Origin: Planctomycetota bacterium
GTDB lineage: Bacteria; Planctomycetota; UBA1135; GCA-002686595
DNA: 39,727 nt
Assembly (NCBI GenBank): GCA_009691855.1
Contig: SIAI01000037.1
Coordinates: 1-39,727 of the forward strand
Direction: 5' to 3'
Of the stretch, positions 31,666 to 39,727 are shown one piece after another. Position 1 is the stretch's first letter, and every line of letters begins with the position of its first letter. A program made the position numbers and the translations under genes. A model generated the notes under the pieces. It was given only the letters and a program-made list of their open reading frames with translations. It searched no databases and was not told where the DNA came from.

Positions 31666-33510
31666 TCACTCCACCGTCACGCTCTTGGCCAGGTTGCGCG
31701 GCTTGTCGATGTCGCAGCCGCGCGCCAGGGCCACGTAGTAGGCGAAGAGCTGCAGCGGCACCACGTTCAGGAGCGGCGAGAGCCAGGGCGAGACGCTGGG
31801 CACGACGATGCGCTCGTCGGCCACCTCCAGACTCTCCGGATCGTCGCCCACGCAGATCACCGGCCCGCCACGGGCGCGGATCTGCTCGATGTTCGAGCGC
31901 ACCTTGCTGGCCACCGAGTCCTTGGAGGCGATCACGACCGTGGTCAGGTCGGGGTCGATCATCGCGATCGGACCGTGCTTCATCTCCCCCGCCGGGTAGC
32001 CCTCGGCGTGCTTGTAGGAGATCTCCTTGAGCTTGAGCGCGCCCTCCAGCGCGATCGGGAAGTTGATCCCGCGGCCGAGGTACAGGAAGCCGCGCGCCTG
32101 CGTGAAGCGCTCGGCCAGGGCGCGGATGCCGGCCACGACCTCGCGCGTGAGCATGTGCTCGAGCCCGATGCGCAGCTGCGACAGCTCACCCAGCAACGCG
32201 CGACCCTCGGCGCTCGAGAGCTTTCCGCGCGCCCGCGCCAGGCGCACCGCGAACAGCACGCTGGCCACCAGCATGGCCTCGAAGGCCTTGGTGCTGGCCA
32301 CGCCGATCTCCGGCCCCGCCCGCAACAGGATCGTGGCCTCCGACGCGCGCACCATGGTGCTGCCCACGGCGTTGCACAGCGCGAGTTGCCGGCAGCCGAG
32401 CTCGCGCGCCAGGCGTAGCGCCGCCAGCGTGTCGGCCGTCTCGCCCGACTGCGAGATCCCGAGCGCCAGCGTGCCCGGCACGACCACCGGGCGGCGGTAG
32501 CGGAACTCGGAGGCGTAGTCCACGTCGACCGGCACCCCGGCCAAGCCCTCGATCAGGTAGCGCGCGACCATGCCCGCGTGCAGGGCCGTGCCGCAGGCGT
32601 TGATCTGCACGCGCGTGACGGCGCGCAGCGTGGCGTCGGACAGCAACTCCTCCTCGAAGCGCACGTCGCCGCGCTCCTCGTCGACGCGTCCGAACAGGGC
32701 GCGCGAGACCACGTCGGGCTGCTCGTGGACCTCCTTGAGCATGTAATGCGCGAAGCCGCCGCGGTCGGCGGCCTCGGCGTCGTAGTCGAGATGGTGCGAC
32801 GCGCGCGTGACGACCGAACCGTCGAGCCGGCGCACGACCAGCTTGCCCGGCGCGAGCTCGGCCACATCGCCGTCCTCCAGGAAGACCACGTCGCGGGTGT
32901 GCTCGATCAGCGCCAGCGGGTCCGAGGCCAGCCAGGCCGCGTCGGGCAGAATGGCCACGCACAGCGGCGGGCCCTCGCGCGAGGCCACCAGTTGCGGACG
33001 CTCTCCACCGGAGAGCACGGCGATCGCGTAGTAGCCGCGCACGCGTGAGAGCGCGCGGCGTACCGCCTCGGCCAGATCGCCGCCGCTCGACTCCAGCTCG
33101 ATCCCGACCCAGTGCGCCAGGACCTCGGTGTCGGTCTGTGAACGCAGCGGGATCGCTCGGCGCTCGAGCTCGACGCGCAGCTCCTGGTAGTTCTCGATGA
33201 TGCCGTTGTGCACCAGCGCGATGCGCCCGAGCCAGTCGCGGTGCGGATGCGCGTTCTGGTCGGTGGGCGGACCGTGCGTCGCCCAGCGTGAATGCCCAAT
33301 GCCGATCGCGGCGTCGTCCAGGGCCCCGTCGGCCAGCGCGCGCTCCAGTTCCTCGATGCGCCCGGCCTTGCGGCGCACGACGATCGCGCCGTCCTGGATC
33401 ACACCCACGCCGACCGAGTCGTAGCCGCGGTACTCCAGCACCCGCAGTCCTCGCACCAGCGAGCGCAGACAGGGCTGCGCGCGCAGGTAGGCGCCAACTA
33501 TCCCGCACAT
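31666..33510 (-). CDS. glmS: Glutamine-fructose-6-phosphate aminotransferase
   Basis: GlmS makes glucosamine-6-phosphate, the entry to UDP-GlcNAc for peptidoglycan, lipid A and exopolysaccharide. The 614-residue protein has the glutaminase domain with Cys2 (MCGIVGAY), LEYRGYDSVG, GHSRWATHGPPTDQNAHPH, VHNGIIENY and SQTDTEVLAHWV. Two SIS domains follow, with INACGTALHAGMVARY, ALGISQSGETADTL and GRGINFPIALEGALKLKEIS and HAEGYPAGEMKHGPIAMI. The C-terminus DKPRNLAKSVTVE is the exact family ending. No glmS ribozyme is visible upstream, where only 11 nt separate it from the UDP-glucuronate decarboxylase gene. Confidence 0.97.
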   Translation of the reverse strand: MCGIVGAYLRAQPCLRSLVRGLRVLEYRGYDSVGVGVIQDGAIVVRRKAGRIEELERALADGALDDAAIGIGHSRWATHGPPTDQNAHPHRDWLGRIALVHNGIIENYQELRVELERRAIPLRSQTDTEVLAHWVGIELESSGGDLAEAVRRALSRVRGYYAIAVLSGGERPQLVASREGPPLCVAILPDAAWLASDPLALIEHTRDVVFLEDGDVAELAPGKLVVRRLDGSVVTRASHHLDYDAEAADRGGFAHYMLKEVHEQPDVVSRALFGRVDEERGDVRFEEELLSDATLRAVTRVQINACGTALHAGMVARYLIEGLAGVPVDVDYASEFRYRRPVVVPGTLALGISQSGETADTLAALRLARELGCRQLALCNAVGSTMVRASEATILLRAGPEIGVASTKAFEAMLVASVLFAVRLARARGKLSSAEGRALLGELSQLRIGLEHMLTREVVAGIRALAERFTQARGFLYLGRGINFPIALEGALKLKEISYKHAEGYPAGEMKHGPIAMIDPDLTTVVIASKDSVASKVRSNIEQIRARGGPVICVGDDPESLEVADERIVVPSVSPWLSPLLNVVPLQLFAYYVALARGCDIDKPRNLAKSVTVE

Positions 33511-33521
33511 CGCGCCGCAGC

Positions 33522-34481
<960 letters not shown>

Positions 34482-34494
34482 GGAGGGAGCGGGG

Positions 34495-35367
34495 CTAGGG
34501 TTGTGGGCTCGGATCGGCAGTTTTCGCCGGCGAGATTCGAGCCAGTCCGGAAAAACGCAGCGATTGCTGCGCCTCCAGGACGGCCTCGATCCCGAAGCCG
34601 TGCACGCGCGTGGGCTCCAGCGCGGTCAGGCGTACGCCGTCGGCCTCGTCGCTGCGCTCGGTCCGGCCCTGCACCAGCACCGGCTGCCCGAAGACCTCGA
34701 GACGCTGCGGCTCGCTGCTGTCGAGCGGCGCGCCGCCCGAGGCCAGCACGGGCACATCGATCGACTCGCCCGGGCCGAGCTCCAGGCGCGCGTCGCGGAA
34801 GGCAATCTGCGCGCTGCGCTTCGATTGGTTGGTGACGCGCAGGATCGCGCCCGGGACGCACTCCAGAAGGATCGGCCCGGTGGGCTCGGAGGCATCGCCG
34901 GACAGGCGCGCGCCACCCAGCAGTTCGATGCGGTCCTCGGGCGTGAGCGTGAGCAGCGCGTGGGTCAGCGAGTGGAAGCGCACCAGCGGTTCGCCGCGCT
35001 CGACATCGCCGAGGGTCAAGCGGCCCTCGTCAAACAGCACCAGCGCGGTCGCGTCCGGCGACCACAGGAGTTCGGCTCGCCCTCCGGCGCCGGTGCGCAC
35101 CAAGGTGCCCGAGGCCAGGCGTTCGCGCTTCTTGTAGAAGGGCAGCTCGACGTCGCCGCGCTCGCCCGGTCGGCGCACCCACACCGGATCCGAGTCGCGT
35201 TGCACGGTCACGGCCGGAACGCCGCTCGGCGCCGCGCTCAGCGCAGCCGGCTCGGTGGGCAGGAGCAGCGGGCCGGGCAGACGCTGCGCGTTGCCCGACA
35301 AACAAGCGCACAGCGCGGCCGCCGCCGAGACCGAGACGAGCGCGGCGAGGGCCCGGGAGGTACTCAC
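34495..35367 (-). CDS. Putative lipoprotein with a FecR-like beta region
   Basis: I cannot assign this 290-residue protein with certainty. It begins [25 protein letters not shown], an export signal with several cysteines (positions 20, 22), so it is probably a lipoprotein. Residues about 85-150 ([35 protein letters not shown]) resemble the repeated short strands of FecR-type periplasmic domains. A second beta-rich part ([30 protein letters not shown]) follows. The start is GTG at 35367, overlapping the accC stop as GTGA. Its position between fatty-acid and sugar-nucleotide genes gives no clear role; a cell-envelope function is inference. Confidence 0.75.
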   Translation of the reverse strand: MSTSRALAALVSVSAAAALCACLSGNAQRLPGPLLLPTEPAALSAAPSGVPAVTVQRDSDPVWVRRPGERGDVELPFYKKRERLASGTLVRTGAGGRAELLWSPDATALVLFDEGRLTLGDVERGEPLVRFHSLTHALLTLTPEDRIELLGGARLSGDASEPTGPILLECVPGAILRVTNQSKRSAQIAFRDARLELGPGESIDVPVLASGGAPLDSSEPQRLEVFGQPVLVQGRTERSDEADGVRLTALEPTRVHGFGIEAVLEAQQSLRFSGLARISPAKTADPSPQP

Positions 35368-36725
35368 GAAGGGATGCGCGGGTTGCTGGAAAAGTAGCGC
35401 TCGACGAAGCCGGTGTCATGCTCGCCGGCGCGGAAGTCGGAGTGCGTCAGGATCTTGCGGTGCAACGGGATGACGGTCTTCGGACCCTGGATCACGAACT
35501 CGTCGAGCGCACGCAGCATGGTCGCGAGCGCCTGGCGCCGGTCCGGCCGGTGCACCAGCAACTTGCCGATCATGGAATCGTAGTTCGGCGGGATCGTGTA
35601 GCCCGAGAAGCAGTGCGAATCCACGCGCACGCCCGGTCCGCCCGGCGGCACGAAAAGGTCGATCTTGCCCGGCGAGGGCTGGAAGTTCTTGTCGGGGTCC
35701 TCGGCGTTGATCCGGCACTGGATGGCGTGACCGCTGAAGCGCACGTCCTCCTGGCCGAAACGCAGGCGCTCGCCGCCGGCGATGAGCAACTGCTCCTGGA
35801 TCAGGTCCAGGCCGGTGACCAGCTCGGTCACCGTGTGCTCGACCTGGATGCGCGTGTTGACCTCGATGAAGAAGAAGTTGCCCTTCTTGTCGAGCAGGAA
35901 CTCGACCGTGCCGGCGTTGTGGTAATTGGCCGAGCGCGCCAGGTCCACGGCCGCCTTCATCATCGCCTTGCGCGTCTCGGGCGGGAGCGAGGGCGAGGGC
36001 GACTCCTCGATCAACTTCTGGTGGCGGCGCTGCACGGAGCAGTCGCGCTCGCCCAGGGCCAGCATGGTTCCGAAGCGGTCGCCGAGGATCTGGATCTCGA
36101 TGTGGCGCGGGTTCTCGATCAGCTTCTCGATGTACACCGAGCCGTTCTTGAAGGCCGCCTCGGCCTCGGCGCGCGCCGAGTGGAAGGCGTTGACCAGCGA
36201 CGGGTCGTTGGAGGCGGCGCGCATGCCGCGCCCGCCCCCCCCGGCCGTGGCCTTGATCATCACCGGGTAGCCGATCTTGCGCGCCACGCGCAGGGCCTCG
36301 TCCTCGTCCGCCAGCGGCCCGTCCGAGCCGGGCACGACCGGCACACCGGCCTTGATCGCCATTTGCTTGGCGTTGGCCTTGTCGCCCAGCGCGCGGATGG
36401 CCTCGGGGTCGGGTCCGACGAACTGGATGTTGCACGAGCGGCACACCTCGGCGAAGTGCGCGTTCTCGGCCAGGAAGCCGTAGCCCGGCACGATCGCCTC
36501 GACGTCGGCGATCTCGGCCGCCGAGATGATGGCCGGGATGTTGAGGTAGGACTTGGCGCTGGCCGCCGGGCCGATGCAGATCGTCTCGTCCGCCTGGCGC
36601 AGGTACAGGCAGTCGGCGTCGGCCTCGGAATAGATGGCCACGGTTTCGATGCCGAGCTCGCGGCAAGCACGGATGATGCGCTGCGCGATCTCGCCACGGT
36701 TGGCGATCAGAACGCGGCGGAACAC
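35364..36725 (-). CDS. accC: Biotin carboxylase subunit of acetyl-CoA carboxylase
   Basis: AccC carboxylates the biotin on AccB using ATP and bicarbonate, the first step of fatty acid synthesis. The 453-residue protein has the whole domain set: [21 protein letters not shown], the ATP-grasp glycine loop [47 protein letters not shown] and [17 protein letters not shown], with [13 protein letters not shown] near the end. One deviation is [10 protein letters not shown] where most homologues read HPGYGFLxEN. The start is GTG at 36725, 2 nt after the accB stop. accA and accD are not in the window. Confidence 0.96.
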   Translation of the reverse strand: MFRRVLIANRGEIAQRIIRACRELGIETVAIYSEADADCLYLRQADETICIGPAASAKSYLNIPAIISAAEIADVEAIVPGYGFLAENAHFAEVCRSCNIQFVGPDPEAIRALGDKANAKQMAIKAGVPVVPGSDGPLADEDEALRVARKIGYPVMIKATAGGGGRGMRAASNDPSLVNAFHSARAEAEAAFKNGSVYIEKLIENPRHIEIQILGDRFGTMLALGERDCSVQRRHQKLIEESPSPSLPPETRKAMMKAAVDLARSANYHNAGTVEFLLDKKGNFFFIEVNTRIQVEHTVTELVTGLDLIQEQLLIAGGERLRFGQEDVRFSGHAIQCRINAEDPDKNFQPSPGKIDLFVPPGGPGVRVDSHCFSGYTIPPNYDSMIGKLLVHRPDRRQALATMLRALDEFVIQGPKTVIPLHRKILTHSDFRAGEHDTGFVERYFSSNPRIPS

Positions 36726-36727
36726 CC

Positions 36728-37201
36728 CTAACCCTTCTTGATCAGGAACAAGGGCTGGCCGAATTCCACGGGCTCGCCGTTCTCGGCCAGCACTTCAACG
36801 ATCTCGCCGCCGAACTCGGCGCGGATCTCGTTCATCACCTTCATGGCCTCGATGATGCACAGCACCGTGGCCTCGTTGAAGCGCGTGCCGGCGACCATGA
36901 AGGGCTCGGCGTCGGGCGCGGACGAACGGTAGAAGGTGCCCACGATCGGGCTCTTGAATATCTCGGTCCCGGCCGCCGGGGCGGGACCGGCCTGGACGGG
37001 TGCGGCGTGGCCCTGCGCGGCGGCCTGCATGCCCGCGGGCATGACCTGCACCAGGTTCGACAGCGAGCCTTCGCCGTGGGCGCGGACCCGCTCCCGGCGG
37101 AGGTGCACGCGCAGACCGCTGTTCTTGTCGTCGAGCTCGAGCTCGGACAGGTCCGCGCGCAACATCAGCTGGACCAGCTTGCGGAGTTCGATCAGATCCA
37201 T
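36728..37201 (-). CDS. accB: Biotin carboxyl carrier protein of acetyl-CoA carboxylase
   Basis: AccB carries carboxybiotin between the biotin carboxylase and carboxyltransferase. Starting at [20 protein letters not shown] gives 157 residues, the usual size. The N-terminal helix region is followed by an Ala/Pro/Gln linker (about 57-78) and the biotinyl domain at about 80-157 ([18 protein letters not shown]). The biotinylation motif EAMKVMNEI places the modified Lys at 121. The thumb that distinguishes bacterial AccB is present near [12 protein letters not shown]. The larger open frame upstream is out of character and was not used. accC follows directly; the Asd-like gene lies 73 nt upstream. 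Confidence 0.96.
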   Translation of the reverse strand: MDLIELRKLVQLMLRADLSELELDDKNSGLRVHLRRERVRAHGEGSLSNLVQVMPAGMQAAAQGHAAPVQAGPAPAAGTEIFKSPIVGTFYRSSAPDAEPFMVAGTRFNEATVLCIIEAMKVMNEIRAEFGGEIVEVLAENGEPVEFGQPLFLIKKG

Positions 37202-37274
37202 GGAAGGGCGAGGGAGAAGGCGCGCTCCGCCGGCGGCGGGCGCCCCCAGGGGACGGGCGGCAAATGCGCGGAGC

Positions 37275-38294
37275 TCAGACCCCGACGGCAAGCCTCGCCG
37301 CGACCGCCAGGGCCGCGTGCGAGGAGCCCGCGCGAAGCTGGTCCCCGGCGGCGCAGAAGCATAGCGAGCGCGGCCCGCGGGATCCCGACCGAATCCGTCC
37401 CACGTGCAGACGCGCATCGCCCTCGCAGGCGCTCGGCGTGGGCGTTTTGCCCGTAGGGACGAGCAAGAACTCGGGTCGGCAGGAGAAGAGCTCGGCGGCC
37501 GCCTCCGGATCCAGCGGAGCATGCAGCAGCGCCTTGACCCCGAACACGTCGCTGCGTTCGACGTCCCCGGCCCAGGCGGTCACGTCCAGCAGCAGGTCCG
37601 AGCGCCCCAGCAGGCGCGTGATTTCGATCCCCAGGCGCGACTCGAAGCCCTCCGACAGCGATTCCGAGGTGCGCAGGTTCCCGACGCGCAGCGGCCCCTC
37701 GAGCTCGGACGCGCCGCCCGTGCTCATGCGGCGTGCGCGTTCCTCGCGCAGCGCGAGCATGCCACGGGCCCCGTGGTGGGCGGCGGCGACGACGAGGAAC
37801 AGGTCCACCTCGGCCAGGCCGACCTCCCGCTCCAACAGCGCCAACGGCGGCGCGATCAGGGCCGTGGTGGGCAGCGGCAGCGCCACCTGCTCGGTGAATG
37901 CTCCCAGGCCGAGATCGTTCACCCCGGCCAGGACCAGCGCGCTCTGCGGCTGGAGCGCCAGCGCACCGCTCAGATCGACGACGCGCGTGCCGGCCGCAGC
38001 CAGCCGGGCGGCGAGCGGCAGAGTCACCTCGGGCGGAGTGCACAGGAAGGCCAGCTCGGCGGGCGGCAGGCGCGCGGGCAGGGTCTCGACGCACAGCCTC
38101 TCGCCATGCCACTCCAGGGTACGCGGCGAGCGCGCGTAGAGCGCCAGCCGCCCCGCGGGATGCCCGGCGCCGAGCAAAGCCAGCACGATCTCGCGCCCAC
38201 GGGCCCCGCTGGCGCCGAAGACCTGGACGCGCAAGCCGCGCTGGGCAAAGTCCCAGGTGGGTGCGCGGAAGGTCGAGCCGGAAGTGGAGTGCAT
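37275..38294 (-). CDS. Aspartate-semialdehyde dehydrogenase-family paralogue (USG-1-like), active-site residues missing
   Basis: The 339-residue protein has the Asd/USG-1 fold signatures. These are an N-terminal Rossmann loop [23 protein letters not shown] and [10 protein letters not shown], a C-terminal [11 protein letters not shown] segment, and [19 protein letters not shown], which matches the family's DNLRKGAAxNAVQIAE ending. The catalytic Cys block, normally NPNCST, reads ALPLPTTA, placing Pro142 at the Cys position. The usual GHS active-site His block reads GDVE near residue 245. The protein is therefore probably not a working dehydrogenase, like E. coli Usg. The first 20 residues may not be translated if a later start is used. 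It heads the - strand locus, divergent from the SGNH gene. Confidence 0.82.
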   Translation of the reverse strand: MHSTSGSTFRAPTWDFAQRGLRVQVFGASGARGREIVLALLGAGHPAGRLALYARSPRTLEWHGERLCVETLPARLPPAELAFLCTPPEVTLPLAARLAAAGTRVVDLSGALALQPQSALVLAGVNDLGLGAFTEQVALPLPTTALIAPPLALLEREVGLAEVDLFLVVAAAHHGARGMLALREERARRMSTGGASELEGPLRVGNLRTSESLSEGFESRLGIEITRLLGRSDLLLDVTAWAGDVERSDVFGVKALLHAPLDPEAAAELFSCRPEFLLVPTGKTPTPSACEGDARLHVGRIRSGSRGPRSLCFCAAGDQLRAGSSHAALAVAARLAVGV

Positions 38295-38365
38295 GCCTGT
38301 TCCGCTCGAAAGCGCGGAGCAACCCCTCGATCTCGGCCCGTGTAGGGTCGAAACTGAACAGTCCC
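38295..38365. other. 71-nt divergent intergenic region
   Basis: This is the gap between the divergent Asd-like and SGNH genes, so promoters for both directions are expected here or just inside the genes. I do not see a convincing -35/-10 pair on either strand. The SGNH gene start inside or next to it is not certain, so the true gap could be smaller. Confidence 0.4.
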
Positions 38366-39484
38366 TTGATCCCGCGCCTCCTGCGCCGTTGCCTCGCGCT
38401 CGTCGCCGCGCTGTTGCTCTCCCTGACGGGCGCCGAGTTCGGCTTGCGCGCGTGCCGGCCCGGGCAGGCCTTCCGCGTCTTCCAGCCGGGGCTCACGACA
38501 CGCTTCACGCCGCGCGCGGAGCTCATGCCCGGCGTCCAGGGACCGAGCGAATTCCGCGTCTCTTCGCTCGGCTTCCGCGCCGCCGAGCGTCCGTCCGAGG
38601 TCGAGCTCTCGCTGCTCGCCCTGGGCGGCAGCACGACCGAGTGCCTGTACCTGGACCAGAGCGAAGCCTGGCCGGCAGCGCTCGAGGGCGAACTCGGCGC
38701 GCGCCTCGCGCGCCGAGCGTGGGTGGCCAACGCCGGGCGCAGCGGGCGCACGACCCAGGACCACGCGCTACAGCTCGAACGGCTCCTGGCGCAGGAGCCG
38801 CGCTTCGATTGCGTGCTGCTCCTGACGGGCGTCAACGACCTGTGCGCCTGGCTCGCGACAGGTGTACCCGCGGCGCCGGCCGAGCTCGCGCGCGCCTTCG
38901 AGGTCGTCCCGCGCGCACGCATAGAGGGCCCGTGGTGGAAGCGCAGCGCGTGCGTCAGCCTGCTGCGCGGCTTCCTGGCGGCGCACGACGCGCACGGCCT
39001 GGCCCAGGATCCGCAGGGGGCGATCTACGCCACCTGGCGCGCGCACCGCCGCGCCGCGGCGCGCATCCGCGAGGAGCTGCCCGACCCCGGCGCCGCCCTG
39101 GCGGTCTTTCATGGCGCGCTGGACAAGCTCGCGCTCTCTGCGACTCAGCACGGAACGCGGCTGGTCCTCGTGACCCAGCCGGCGCTGTGGAAGGCCGACC
39201 TGGCGCCCGAGCTCGCCGAGCTCCTGTGGATGGGCGGAGCAGGCGACTACCAGCGTCAGGCGGGGGCCGAGTACTACTCCCCCGCCGTGCTCGCTCAGGG
39301 CCTGGCGTGCTTCAACGCCGAGCTGGAAGCGGTGGCGCGCGCGCACGGACTCGCGCTGCTCGACCTCGCGCGCGCGCTCGACGGCGACCCGGCCTGTTTC
39401 TACGACGACGTGCACTTCAACGAGGAAGGCGCACGACGGGTGGCGACGTTCCTGGCCGAGGGGCTGAGCGCGTTGCTGCGCTAA
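38366..39484 (+). CDS. Membrane-anchored SGNH/GDSL-type hydrolase
   Basis: The open frame from TTG at 38366 gives 372 residues starting with a basic, hydrophobic signal-anchor (IPRLLRRCLALVAALLLSLTG). SGNH blocks are visible: block I LALGGSTTEC with nucleophile Ser89, a Gly in ANAGRSGRT, block III TGVNDL with Asn157, and block V YDDVHFNEEG with the Asp-x-x-His pair at 347-350. The protein should be a periplasmic or outer-face esterase or acyltransferase, possibly acting on the exopolysaccharide made by the adjacent locus. The start is uncertain: no ATG or GTG in frame lies in the 71-nt gap to the divergent gene and the ribosome site is weak. GC-rich codon use continues to the TAA. Confidence 0.82.
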   Translation: MIPRLLRRCLALVAALLLSLTGAEFGLRACRPGQAFRVFQPGLTTRFTPRAELMPGVQGPSEFRVSSLGFRAAERPSEVELSLLALGGSTTECLYLDQSEAWPAALEGELGARLARRAWVANAGRSGRTTQDHALQLERLLAQEPRFDCVLLLTGVNDLCAWLATGVPAAPAELARAFEVVPRARIEGPWWKRSACVSLLRGFLAAHDAHGLAQDPQGAIYATWRAHRRAAARIREELPDPGAALAVFHGALDKLALSATQHGTRLVLVTQPALWKADLAPELAELLWMGGAGDYQRQAGAEYYSPAVLAQGLACFNAELEAVARAHGLALLDLARALDGDPACFYDDVHFNEEGARRVATFLAEGLSALLR

Positions 39485-39506
39485 CGTCCGGCGTGCGCTA
39501 GTGGTG

Positions 39507-39626
39507 TGAGTCACTCAGAGGGGCCTTTGTCCGGAGGTCGTCTGCGCGCGCCGCCATTCGCGCCGACGACGCGTATTCGCTGCAAGGGGATATCCCCTGC
39601 GCTCAAGTTGCCCCAACATCTTGGGG
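39507..39626. repeat. Cluster of short perfect palindromes after the SGNH gene
   Basis: Three perfect dyads occur in 120 nt. TGAGTCACTCA lies at 39507-39517, AGGGGATATCCCCT at 39585-39598, and CCCCAA-CATC-TTGGGG at 39611-39626 is a 6-bp stem with a 4-nt loop. The second starts at the last base of the 27-nt dispersed repeat. They could be a bidirectional terminator, a recombination or protein-binding site, or part of a degraded mobile element. Confidence 0.55.
39559..39585 (+). repeat. 27-nt dispersed repeat, copy 2
   Basis: This is the exact reverse complement of 9274-9300. It sits 75 nt after the SGNH stop and runs into a 14-bp perfect palindrome. A CTAG lies 57 nt away on its left (39498-39501), the same spacing as between copy 1 and the CTAG at 9358-9361, but the intervening bases are not similar, so the spacing may be chance. 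Confidence 0.85.
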
Positions 39627-39727
39627 TCCCCCTGCTCGGACCTGAGCGCCCGCTCGGTCAGCCAGGCCTCGGACGGCTTGCAGCGCGCGCAGCAGAAGGC
39701 CTCAGGCTACCGCAGCTTCGCGAGGGC

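Larger units (their letters stand above)
39485..39727. other. Non-coding window end with no recognised gene
   Basis: Beyond the SGNH stop I see the repeat and palindromes listed separately and no recognisable coding sequence. Frames are open on the + strand from about 39630 to the end and for the last few codons on the - strand (stops at 39707-39709 and 39702-39704), so a gene reaching in from the right cannot be excluded. Confidence 0.5.

Noticed and set aside
33511..33521. glmS ribozyme/riboswitch upstream of glmS
   Set aside because: Only 11 nt separate glmS from the preceding gene, and nothing resembling the ribozyme core is present.

Overview
The window is a very GC-rich (visibly around 70%), densely packed bacterial chromosome segment with almost no non-coding DNA. 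I recognise no phage, integrase, transposase, tRNA, rRNA or CRISPR array. The genes point to a Gram-negative-type (diderm) bacterium: a type II secretion or type IV pilus-like pseudopilin operon, outer-membrane polysaccharide export, lipoproteins, Tat export and System II (ResB/CcsA) cytochrome c assembly. The style of the proteins (a secreted protein with a DxDGDGxxD calcium loop, a rhomboid with a charged C-terminal extension, ResBC, exosortase-A-type polysaccharide genes) suggests a high-GC Planctomycetota lineage or a related environmental group. That placement is inference; no marker gene here settles it.

Layout. (1) Positions 1-5791, + strand: the tail of an unidentified gene, then gspE-gspF-gspG-gspH-gspI-gspJ, an assembly ATPase, an inner-membrane platform and four pseudopilins. 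(2) Positions 5788-17264, - strand, read from right to left: tatA, mobA, a trans-polyprenyl diphosphate synthase, a two-repeat lipoprotein, resB, ccsA, folD and a rhomboid protease. A 168-bp inverted-repeat element follows, then a large secreted protein and serS, which converges on gspJ with overlapping stop codons. The first six genes read as a respiratory support module: Tat export, molybdopterin-nucleotide cofactor, quinone side chain and cytochrome c maturation. (3) Positions 17395-18901, - strand: an MnmC-like methyltransferase and an NRDE/TANGO2 protein. (4) Positions 18927-38294, - strand, read from right to left: a catalytically degenerate Asd paralogue, accB-accC, a lipoprotein, UDP-glucuronate decarboxylase, glmS, UDP-glucuronate 4-epimerase, rfbA-rfbD-rfbB, a Wza-like exporter, a Wzz/GumC-like co-polymerase, an exosortase-A-associated-type O-ligase, an asparagine-synthase-like amidotransferase, two GT4 glycosyltransferases and a polysaccharide deacetylase. 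This is a nearly complete exopolysaccharide locus, with nucleotide-sugar supply upstream and polymer assembly and export downstream. (5) Positions 38366-39484, + strand: a divergently transcribed, membrane-anchored SGNH hydrolase, followed by a palindrome-rich non-coding tail.

Genes are tightly coupled: I count twelve 4-nt ATGA/GTGA stop-start overlaps and one TGATG. I did not find an unmistakably new biological system. The best leads are the inverted-repeat element whose 27-nt core recurs exactly, in opposite orientation, 30 kb away; the exosortase-A-type polysaccharide locus with no exosortase in view; the two-repeat lipoprotein between quinone and cytochrome c genes; the structured leader of the tatA-mobA operon; and the Asd-like pseudoenzyme.
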